Of a DNA stretch of 34,610 nt, positions 14,701-21,289 are shown piece by piece (the first letter of the stretch is position 1; each line of letters begins with the position of its first letter). A program made the translations under genes and the position numbers. Origin of the DNA: Bacteroidales bacterium. GTDB taxonomy: Bacteria > Bacteroidota > Bacteroidia > Bacteroidales > P3. The DNA lies in assembly GCA_031256055.1 (NCBI GenBank), contig JAIRRI010000170.1:1-34610 (forward strand). Direction: 5' to 3'. The notes beneath the pieces were generated by a model, which was not told the DNA's origin, searched no databases, and saw only the letters and a list, made by a program, of their open reading frames with translations.

Positions 14701-17180
14701 AAAAATTTGTGTATACAATAGTTTTTATGCTGTGTTTGTATCAATTTGGTTTGGCTCAACAAAAGCAAAGAATAGGGCAATTTGAAAGGGTTAACGATTC
14801 CATTTTCATTGTGCAAGAAGGGTGGCGCTATGTTGCAAATCCGGACGTAATAACAGTCAAATTGATGCCCGGTGTGAGTATGGGTGAGTTGAATTTGAAT
14901 GTGATTAGTTCCAACAGGTTAGGATACATGAATATTGCCGTGCCACACGGCGTTGACATCGAAGATTATGTATCCATGCTCGACCTGACCGGCAAGTTTG
15001 AAGTTGTTGAGTATAACACCTTCGGAGAGTATTGTGGAACTACGATGCCAAATGACACTTATATAGGCAATCAGTGGTATTTAGAGCGAGTAAATGTATT
15101 CTCCGCTTGGGATATCACTATGGGAAGCGAGGATGTTATTGTTGGTGTTATTGATTCGGGTGTAGATTGGGAGCACGACGATATTGGTTATGGTAGCGAT
15201 GGCTATAAAAACATTGACCAGTCGAAAAGTTGGTGCTTTGCATTTAACAACAATACCACTAGGCCATCAAATCAGCATGGAACACAAGTGGCCGGAGTGA
15301 TTGGTGCAAAAACTAATAATTCCAAGCGAGTAGCCGGTATTTCCGGAGGCAATGGCTCATCCTCTGGTGTTACAATGATCTCTATGGGTATGGGTGCTGG
15401 GGGTGTAGATGCTTCCGCTTTGGGCAATGCGATTATTCACGCAGTAGATTCGGGTGCAAAAATAATTAACATGAGTTTATCTGTAGCGAAAACAGATGCC
15501 ATTGAATCTGCCATCGCTTATGCCACTCGGAACAATGTATTGATTGTTGCTGCTTCTGCTAATCATTCTTCTTCAACGGTTCGTTATCCGGCTTCGCATG
15601 ACGATGTAATAGCAGTTGGAGCTACCTCTAAAAATGATAGACGTGCTAGTTATTCGAACTATGGAAGTGCTTTAAATGTTGTAGCTCCGGGCGATAGCAT
15701 ATATACCACTTCGTTTCGTTTTGAAAAATGGACCAATCCAGACGGTAGTCTCATATATATAGATTCATCTGAATACGCTCATCACACGAGCCTTGCAACT
15801 CCTATCGTTTCCGGCATAGCTGCCCTCATTTTATCTGTCAATCCAAACCTTACAGGGCAACAAGTGCGTGATATTATAGAACGCACAGCTCGAAAAGTTA
15901 ATGAGTATAGTTACGCCAATCCGAACGGTTATATTTACGCAACAACCCCCGGACGCCCTAATGGCACATGGAATGAGCAAATGGGCTACGGTTTGGTTGA
16001 TGCTTATGCTGCTGTTCAGGCTGCACAAGGACTGTATGGTTCGGATACCATCATTTGCCAAGAAACCTATACGCTGTACGTTCCTGCCAATTGTACGATT
16101 ATTTGGAAGGTAGAGCCCGAAGATGTTTTCAATATCATAGTTTTTGACCAAAACTCAGTTACTATAGAGGCTTTAAGCCATAATGGACAAACCGGAACAC
16201 TTACAGCAACCTTCTGCGGAACTACGGTTACCAAACCGATTACAACCGGTTCGCTTGCTATTTTCGGTCCTGATGCGATGTCTATAAATGATTTCGAAAT
16301 GGCAATATATCAGGTTGAAGGTTTACCGCCATCGGCAAGTGCGGGATGGACATATGACAATGCTTGTTTTTCACGAGCTACCTTCCCACCCGGTAGTGGA
16401 TCACGACCTCTGATGGTAGCACCGAATCCCGACATTAGCATTGGCACATGTAAAGAGTGCTTGATAACGGCAACTGTTTCTTACAACGGTTGTGAAGTAA
16501 CGTTGCCCTCGAAAACAGTACATGTAGGGTATGGTCCGGATACCAGCCTCATAAGCACAATGCATAACTTAGATAAAGTGAACTATGCCGGATCAGCTGG
16601 AGCGTTGCTACCAAGCATCTGTATATTCAGTGATGCAATCACGTATAATGGTGCTGTTCCGTATCCCAGCTGTACTAAATACGGAATTTTGCAAGGACAA
16701 TGGCAAGCCGTATCGCCTGTTGAAGTAGTTGTACCACCTATTCAAAAAGAGCCATTTAATCCGGATAGAATTGCCGGAATACATCAAGATAGTTTAAGAA
16801 TGATTGCTCTTTCCAATGGTATGGGACATGTTAAGGTTAGCTTGGCAAATCAATGCGGTTGGAGCAAACCTGTGTACGTTGCATACTATCCCGACCCGTG
16901 TAACAAGATGCTAATTATCTATTCGCCCAATCCTGTCAACAGCGAACTCACCATCGACTTTGAAGAACTTCCCGACACCGACCAGCCGGAAGAATATACC
17001 GTTAAGCTCCTTGATAATCTCGGCAATGTCCCAAGACAAACCCGATTCCGACATCGTCACCGCGACGGCAAACCTCGTCCTGTAAAATTTAACACGTATT
17101 CGTTGCCACCCGGTACCTACTATTTGCACGTGGAAGGCGCAGGAGAATTGGTGAGGGAGCAGATTATTGTAACACGGTAA
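14697..17180 (+). CDS. Secreted subtilisin-like serine protease (S8) with type IX secretion-like C-terminal domain
   Basis: The protein has 827 residues from MKKFVYTIVFMLCLYQFGLAQ, a Sec signal peptide. This ATG is chosen over upstream starts because the signal peptide begins here and it overlaps the previous stop as ATGA. The S8 triad is intact: Asp ~153 in VIDSGVDWEHDD, His ~194 in QHGTQVAGVIGA, and Ser ~365 in HTSLATPIVSGIAAL, where His replaces the usual Gly of GTSxATP. A propeptide-like region precedes it. After ~450 come Ig/PKD-like beta regions. The last ~90 residues (YSPNPVNSELTIDFEELP, PPGTYYLHVEG) fit a type A type IX sorting domain, so the enzyme is probably surface-attached or released. 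Confidence 0.92.
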   Translation: MKKFVYTIVFMLCLYQFGLAQQKQRIGQFERVNDSIFIVQEGWRYVANPDVITVKLMPGVSMGELNLNVISSNRLGYMNIAVPHGVDIEDYVSMLDLTGKFEVVEYNTFGEYCGTTMPNDTYIGNQWYLERVNVFSAWDITMGSEDVIVGVIDSGVDWEHDDIGYGSDGYKNIDQSKSWCFAFNNNTTRPSNQHGTQVAGVIGAKTNNSKRVAGISGGNGSSSGVTMISMGMGAGGVDASALGNAIIHAVDSGAKIINMSLSVAKTDAIESAIAYATRNNVLIVAASANHSSSTVRYPASHDDVIAVGATSKNDRRASYSNYGSALNVVAPGDSIYTTSFRFEKWTNPDGSLIYIDSSEYAHHTSLATPIVSGIAALILSVNPNLTGQQVRDIIERTARKVNEYSYANPNGYIYATTPGRPNGTWNEQMGYGLVDAYAAVQAAQGLYGSDTIICQETYTLYVPANCTIIWKVEPEDVFNIIVFDQNSVTIEALSHNGQTGTLTATFCGTTVTKPITTGSLAIFGPDAMSINDFEMAIYQVEGLPPSASAGWTYDNACFSRATFPPGSGSRPLMVAPNPDISIGTCKECLITATVSYNGCEVTLPSKTVHVGYGPDTSLISTMHNLDKVNYAGSAGALLPSICIFSDAITYNGAVPYPSCTKYGILQGQWQAVSPVEVVVPPIQKEPFNPDRIAGIHQDSLRMIALSNGMGHVKVSLANQCGWSKPVYVAYYPDPCNKMLIIYSPNPVNSELTIDFEELPDTDQPEEYTVKLLDNLGNVPRQTRFRHRHRDGKPRPVKFNTYSLPPGTYYLHVEGAGELVREQIIVTR

Positions 17181-17206
17181 ATATATTTTGGTTTTTGATT
17201 GTTGAG

Positions 17207-17243
17207 AAAAAAACGAAATGCTGTATGGTGTTTCGTTTTTTTT
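17207..17243 (+). terminator. Intrinsic terminator after the subtilase gene
   Basis: AAAAAAACGAAA (17207-17218) pairs with TTTCGTTTTTTT after a 12-base loop, and the stem is followed by more T. The T tract runs straight into the next promoter box at 17246. Confidence 0.7.
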
Positions 17244-17245
17244 CG

Positions 17246-17253
17246 TATCTTTG
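17246..17253 (+). promoter_or_regulatory. Housekeeping -7 box upstream of the ECF sigma gene
   Basis: TATCTTTG preceded by eight T and CG, and followed by CA. It is placed 74 bases before the sigma ATG. A separate ECF-type promoter lies between it and the gene. Confidence 0.65.
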
Positions 17254-17274
17254 CAAAAAAATTTCACCCTGTCT

Positions 17275-17300
17275 GTAACTTTTTAGTAACCCACTTCGTC
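17275..17300 (+). promoter_or_regulatory. Putative ECF-sigma promoter of the sigma/anti-sigma operon (autoregulation)
   Basis: GTAAC (17275-17279) and CGTC (17297-17300) are separated by 17 bases, the classic -35/-10 layout for ECF sigma factors. The wider matches GTAACTTTTT and TTCGTCATA recur at 18794-18821 with identical spacing. Confidence 0.65.
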
Positions 17301-17326
17301 ATAGATATAAAAACCGGCAAATTTAA

Positions 17327-17815
17327 ATGACCGTAAACGAGTATAACGACTGTGTAAATCAATTCTCCGATGGTGTGTATCGGTTTGTACTTAAACATAT
17401 TAAGTGCAGCGATAGGGCTTCGGATGTGGTGCAGGATGCGTTTTTGAAAATGTGGGAAAAAGTGGAAACGATAAATTTCGAAAAAGCCAAATCGTATTTG
17501 TTCACGGCAGCGCACCATACGTTGGTTGATGAAGTTCGGAAGACTCAAATTCATCAACGCTTTATAACGGCGCAACCGGTAGAAAACGACTACGAAAACA
17601 CATCATACAGTGATGTTTATGAGGTTTTGAACAAAGCCATGGAACATCTGCCTGCCGACCAAAAATCCGTGTTGATGTTACGCGATTACGAAGGCTACAG
17701 TTACGAAGAAATCGCCGAAATCACAGGTCTGAACGAATCACAAGTGAAAGTATACATATTCAGAGCGCGAACATTTTTGAAGACTCATTTGGTACGAATT
17801 GAAAATTTAGTATGA
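17327..17815 (+). CDS. ECF-family RNA polymerase sigma factor (RpoE-like)
   Basis: A cytosolic sigma-70 family protein of 162 residues, the usual ECF length. Region 2 is seen in FVLKHIKCSDRASDVVQDAF, LKMWEKVETINFEKAKSYLF and TAAHHTLVDEVRK. Region 4 is seen in HLPADQKSVLMLRDYEGYSY, EEIAEITGLNESQVKVYIFR and ARTFLKTHL. It is followed with a four-base ATGA overlap by an anti-sigma gene, so synthesis is coupled. Two promoters precede it: a housekeeping -7 box and an ECF-type GTAAC-N17-CGTC site that also precedes the downstream GIN-domain gene, implying positive autoregulation. The signal is probably envelope-related, judging by the cluster. Confidence 0.95.
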   Translation: MTVNEYNDCVNQFSDGVYRFVLKHIKCSDRASDVVQDAFLKMWEKVETINFEKAKSYLFTAAHHTLVDEVRKTQIHQRFITAQPVENDYENTSYSDVYEVLNKAMEHLPADQKSVLMLRDYEGYSYEEIAEITGLNESQVKVYIFRARTFLKTHLVRIENLV

Positions 17816-18729
17816 ACATAAACCACGATAATTACGAGTCCATTTTAATGGATTACCTCGACGGAAATTTATCCGCTGCCGAGTGTGAGCAAGTGGAATT
17901 ATTTCTGCACCAAAATCCTGAAATAGCAAACCAAATCAGTGATTTTGAAGATGTAGTTTTGTCTTCAAACAACGAAATTATTTACGATCGAAAAGAAGAA
18001 TTACTAACTGCTACGTTGCCGAATCAAGAGTTTGAACACTGGGAAAATACACACCCCAAACTTCCGAAAACGTTGGTTTCTTATCCTCACAAACAAAGAC
18101 TACTCAAACCCGCAATTCGTCATATACCACAGTGGACGTGGTATGCAGCAGCATGTTTGGCAATTGTGGTACTTGTTGCGCGTCCGATGTTTGAAACGAC
18201 AACTGAAAATCCGGAATTGCCATCGATTGCGGTGTTGCCGATTGAAACGATTACGGACGAACCAATTGTGATTATGGAAATGATTGCGAATGACGACCGT
18301 AGGGATGTATTGCATACGCCCTCGCAAACAATTGCGACAAATGCCAACGAGGGCGTATGCAATACGCCCCTACAAGGTACATCATCGTCGGAAATTGTCA
18401 TCGAACGGATAATCCGTGAACATCTTGCTATCACAACAATTCAACCAATCCATAATTTCCAAATTTCACAAGAAACCCCAATAATCGAACAGATCCCTCA
18501 CAGCGTTTATCCCGAGCATGGTCTAGGGATTTGGGACGACAATTTTATTCAGGATGACAACATGGAAACCTCCCGTCGTGAACGATGGAATTTGGCTGTC
18601 AATGATAGAATTTTAGATCCGTTGAAAACAGGTATTCACAATGTGGTCAGGTATTTTTATAAACGAAAAACCGATGTGGAGTTGTTTTTGGAAGAGCACG
18701 AAATGCCGAGGTTTTTTGCGCAGAATTAA
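17812..18729 (+). CDS. Transmembrane anti-sigma factor, with a 75-bp in-frame repeat in its extracytoplasmic part
   Basis: A 305-residue single-pass membrane protein. The N-terminal cytosolic ~80 residues (ESILMDYLDGNLSAAECEQV, ELFLHQNPEIANQISDFED) resemble anti-sigma domains but lack the HxxxCxxC zinc motif. One membrane segment is at ~residues 104-122 (WTWYAAACLAIVVLVARPMF). The periplasmic part is low in recognisable domains. It includes a repeat-encoded stretch (DVLHTPSQTIATNANEGVCN, then TPLQ) at ~163-187 and a second repeat-derived patch (YPEHGLGIWDD). It presumably holds the sigma factor at the membrane until an envelope signal arrives; binding is inferred from the ATGA overlap and topology. 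It ends upstream of a palindrome that can serve as terminator. Confidence 0.85.
   Translation: MNINHDNYESILMDYLDGNLSAAECEQVELFLHQNPEIANQISDFEDVVLSSNNEIIYDRKEELLTATLPNQEFEHWENTHPKLPKTLVSYPHKQRLLKPAIRHIPQWTWYAAACLAIVVLVARPMFETTTENPELPSIAVLPIETITDEPIVIMEMIANDDRRDVLHTPSQTIATNANEGVCNTPLQGTSSSEIVIERIIREHLAITTIQPIHNFQISQETPIIEQIPHSVYPEHGLGIWDDNFIQDDNMETSRRERWNLAVNDRILDPLKTGIHNVVRYFYKRKTDVELFLEEHEMPRFFAQN
18299..18373. repeat. 75-bp composite inverted repeat inside the anti-sigma gene
   Basis: GTAGGGATGTATTGCATACG-CCCTCG (18299-18324) and CGAGGGCGTATGCAATACG-CCCCTAC (18348-18373) are 26-base inverted arms around a 23-base loop. The unit is exactly 25 codons long, so the frame is kept. The outer GTAGGG/CCCTAC-type ends match the 28-bp palindrome family. 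Confidence 0.85.
18509..18530. repeat. Diverged copy of the ATCCCGAGC...AGGGAT repeat inside the anti-sigma gene
   Basis: ATCCCGAGCATGGTCT followed by AGGGAT differs at three of 22 positions from the intergenic copy at 4215-4236. It is read in frame as part of YPEHGLGIW. Confidence 0.5.
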
Positions 18730-18747
18730 TGTAATTTACAAACATTT

Positions 18748-18784
18748 GTAGGGACGTTGCACGCAACGTCCCTACATTTTTTTT
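18748..18784. terminator. Palindrome family member acting as a likely terminator after the anti-sigma gene
   Basis: A 28-bp palindrome (GTAGGGACGTTGCA, then CGCAACGTCCCTAC, one central mismatch) is followed by A and nine T ending at 18784. A strong GC stem plus T tract is the form of an intrinsic terminator, 19 bases after the anti-sigma stop. Confidence 0.7.
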
Positions 18785-18793
18785 CAAATGGGT

Positions 18794-18819
18794 GTAACTT
18801 TTTGCAGGAGGTGTTCGTC
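18794..18819 (+). promoter_or_regulatory. Putative ECF-sigma promoter of the first GIN-domain gene
   Basis: GTAAC (18794-18798), 17 bases, then CGTC (18816-18819). It shares GTAACTTTTT and TTCGTCATA with the site at 17275. The gene's ATG is at 18867. Confidence 0.65.
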
Positions 18820-18866
18820 ATATGATTAAAACAACAAAAGATTAATCATTAAAAAAATCAAATACC

Positions 18867-19562
18867 ATGAAAAAATTATTTTTGACTACTGTACTCTGTG
18901 TTTTGTTTGCAAGTTTTTTAACTGCACAAAACCGTATTCCCACTGCCAACTTCACAAATATTGAAGTTAGAAACGCATTCAACGTTGTTTTAGTTCCATC
19001 GGACAAACATGAAGTTGTGATTCCTCAAGATTTGAAACTTCCCGATGGATTAACTCCAAAAGACATCGTTTCTGTGAAAAATGGCACGCTGACTATTGGC
19101 ATTCCCGAAAGTTACCTAAGAAAAAATAATCATCGGGTAAACAAAAAACAACCTTCGATTATGATTTATTTTAAATCTTTGGAGTCATTGACTCTATCCG
19201 GCGCTTCGTCTGCGGAATCGGAACAAACACTAAAAGGTTTATCCAAACTTCGACTTTCTGGTGCAAGCAATGCTAAAATAGATATGTCGGTAGACAAACT
19301 CAGTTCTGAAATAAGTGGTGCATCGAAGTTGGTTTTGACAGGACGTGTCAACCAACATAAAATCAATGCTTCCGGTGCATCAAATGCGAGTATGAAAGAT
19401 CTTAAAACTCAACAGGCTGATGTTCAGATTTCCGGCGCTTCATCAGCAAACATTTCAACTCAAAACGTATCGGGAAATGTTTCGGGAGCCAGTTCGTTGA
19501 AAGGAACTTGGAAAGAAAGCAATGTAAAAACAAGCGGCGCTTCATCTGTGAAACGTCGATAA
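18867..19562 (+). CDS. Exported GIN-domain (DUF2807) protein
   Basis: A 231-residue exported protein with signal peptide MKKLFLTTVLCVLFASFLTAQ. The body is a GIN/DUF2807 (head GIN) domain: NFTNIEVRNAFNVVLVPSDK, then a parallel beta-helix-like repeat in which LSGASS, LSGASN, ISGAS, ASGASN, ISGASS, VSGASS and TSGASS recur about every 15-20 residues. The repeat suggests stacked turns each capped by SGAS. The function of this family is unknown; a periplasmic or surface location is expected. It lies directly behind an ECF-type promoter shared with the sigma gene and is a paralogue of the N-terminal part of the next gene. Confidence 0.9.
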   Translation: MKKLFLTTVLCVLFASFLTAQNRIPTANFTNIEVRNAFNVVLVPSDKHEVVIPQDLKLPDGLTPKDIVSVKNGTLTIGIPESYLRKNNHRVNKKQPSIMIYFKSLESLTLSGASSAESEQTLKGLSKLRLSGASNAKIDMSVDKLSSEISGASKLVLTGRVNQHKINASGASNASMKDLKTQQADVQISGASSANISTQNVSGNVSGASSLKGTWKESNVKTSGASSVKRR

Positions 19563-19570
19563 AATTTGGC

Positions 19571-19614
19571 TTCGACTACGCTCAGCCACCAATCGGTCGT
19601 TGAGCGTAGCCGAA
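19571..19614. repeat. Inverted dispersed repeat between the two GIN genes
   Basis: TTCGACTACGCTCA (19571-19584) and TGAGCGTAGCCGAA (19601-19614) are inverted arms with one mismatch around a 16-base loop. The left arm contains the reverse complement of GAGCGTAGTCGA seen at 4220-4231. Confidence 0.7.
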
Positions 19615-19659
19615 ACGACCGACAACAAAACAAAAATTAAATTTCAAAAAAATAAAGCC

Positions 19660-21168
19660 ATGAAACGTTTATTATTTACAACCGCATTATGTGTATTATT
19701 TGCAAATTTTGCAATTGCACAAACACGAACTTTAGACTTGGGAGAATTCTCTAAAATCAGCGTCGGACAGGCCTTTGATGTGCTGTTAATTCCATCAAAT
19801 CGTTACGAAATTATCGTTCCTGAAAGTATAAGTGACGATGTGTTTCGAATTGTCGATAGTTCATTGAGAATACACGATCCGAGTCAGGTATCAAACCAAA
19901 ACAGAAATGAAGAACCGATTATTGTTCTTTTCGCTTCATTGAAACAATTGACTGTTTCGGGAGCTGCAAAAGTTTGGTCGGAAGGAGAAATAGTCGGCAA
20001 TCACTTTTCAAGACTTCAGCTTTCCGGAGCAAGTAACACAACATTAACTTTATTGGGTTCTGACATCGTATCAATTGTATCCGGAGCTGCGAATTTGAAT
20101 ATATCCGGAACAGTCAGAAAACACCAAATTCAAGGTTCCGGAGCTGCTAACATCCATGCAGAAAAATTGGATGCTCGAACAACAACTGTTTTCTTATCCG
20201 GTGCTGCAAACGCAAGAGTATTTACGCAAGTCGCAAATGGAAGACTTTCCGGAGCCAGTTCTTTGCGTCTCAATTCGGAGGCACAAAATCATGTAAGTCA
20301 AACTCGCGGAACATCTATTAGACGAATCGACAACATGGCTCAAAATTTTGAATCCACTCGGACTCAAGACATGCAAGAATTACAAGATGAATTGGACGAA
20401 GGGCTACAAGAATTACAAAGAGAGTTGAGCGAATTAAGTGAAGAACTGAACGAATGGTCCAAAAATTTTGGGAACACTACCGTGACAGTCAATTCTTCGG
20501 GTAAAATTAATGTCAACACAAATAATTCTCCAAAGCGTAGAAAATTCAACCCTTCATACGGTTATTTCGATTTCGGATTTAGCAGTTACGGGCAAGATTT
20601 TTTTCAACACACCTTGCCGGAAGACTACAAAAATATGGAACTTAAACAAAACGTATCGTTTGCTTTCAATATGAATTTGTTTCAATATGGCGTTCGTCTT
20701 GGAAGAAGTGATTTTGGTATCGGAACAGGAGTTGGTATTGGTTGGAATACTTATAGATTTTTGGATGAATCCGTAATTCCGAGTGGAGATAAGGATCTTG
20801 GTATATTTGTGATAGAGCCTTACGATGGAGACGAAGATCGGAGGTATAGAAAAAGTTTGATACGAACAACGTGGCTGAAAGTGCCTTTGTATGTGAATTA
20901 CCAACAAAAAAGATTTTTTGCAACTGCAGGTGTTGTCGGAAATGTGAGATTAGGTGCAAGCAGTAAACAAGTTTATTCATTTAACGGAAGAAACCGCGAC
21001 AAAACGAGAGATAACTTTTATCTCAATGCATTTCGTGCCGATGCGGAAGTGCGTTTCGGCTACAGAAATGTTGGTTTCTTTGCAACGTATAGTTTAACCG
21101 AACTGTTTTTGAAAAATCGTGGTCCGGAATTGATACCGTTTTCCTTTGGAATTACGTTAGGCGTGTAA
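19660..21168 (+). CDS. GIN-domain (DUF2807) protein fused to a coiled coil and an outer-membrane beta-barrel
   Basis: A 502-residue protein. Signal peptide MKRLLFTTALCVLFANFAIAQ is nearly the same as in the preceding gene, as is the GIN domain at ~22-220 (FSKISVGQAFDVLLIPSNRY, with VSGAAK, LSGASN, VSGAAN, LSGAAN, LSGASS repeats). It is followed by a charged heptad region of ~40 residues (MQELQDELDEGLQELQREL), and a C-terminal ~180-residue porin-like barrel with alternating aromatic strands (FNMNLFQYGVRLGRSDFGIG, VGFFATYSLTELF). The start at ATG 19660 is preferred because it begins the signal peptide. Tandem duplication with an added barrel is apparent. Confidence 0.88.
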   Translation: MKRLLFTTALCVLFANFAIAQTRTLDLGEFSKISVGQAFDVLLIPSNRYEIIVPESISDDVFRIVDSSLRIHDPSQVSNQNRNEEPIIVLFASLKQLTVSGAAKVWSEGEIVGNHFSRLQLSGASNTTLTLLGSDIVSIVSGAANLNISGTVRKHQIQGSGAANIHAEKLDARTTTVFLSGAANARVFTQVANGRLSGASSLRLNSEAQNHVSQTRGTSIRRIDNMAQNFESTRTQDMQELQDELDEGLQELQRELSELSEELNEWSKNFGNTTVTVNSSGKINVNTNNSPKRRKFNPSYGYFDFGFSSYGQDFFQHTLPEDYKNMELKQNVSFAFNMNLFQYGVRLGRSDFGIGTGVGIGWNTYRFLDESVIPSGDKDLGIFVIEPYDGDEDRRYRKSLIRTTWLKVPLYVNYQQKRFFATAGVVGNVRLGASSKQVYSFNGRNRDKTRDNFYLNAFRADAEVRFGYRNVGFFATYSLTELFLKNRGPELIPFSFGITLGV

Positions 21169-21205
21169 AATTGGTCGATATTGGATTTGTTGTTTCGACT
21201 ATTTG

Positions 21206-21230
21206 GGGGCGCAAAATTTTGCGCCCCTAC
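21206..21230. repeat. Palindromic hairpin with CCCCTAC end
   Basis: GGGGCGCAAAA directly followed by TTTTGCGCCCC is a perfect 22-bp palindrome (21206-21227), followed by TAC as in the GTAGRG palindrome family, though the left GTA is missing. It lies in the 121-base gap before the receptor gene and may terminate the upstream unit. Confidence 0.6.
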
Positions 21231-21264
21231 TTTATAAACTTTATGAATTTTATAAACTTTTTTG

Positions 21265-21272
21265 TATCTTTG
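21265..21272 (+). promoter_or_regulatory. -7 box of the TonB-receptor-like gene
   Basis: TATCTTTG preceded by a T run and G. It is placed 17 bases before the ATG at 21290, so the leader is short. Upstream is an imperfect direct repeat of TTTATAAACTTT. Confidence 0.65.
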
Positions 21273-21289
21273 TACCCAAAATAAACCCA

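Noticed and set aside
21203-21289. Upstream start for the TonB-receptor-like protein
   Set aside because: The extension is translated from a palindrome and the promoter box, and would bury the signal peptide.
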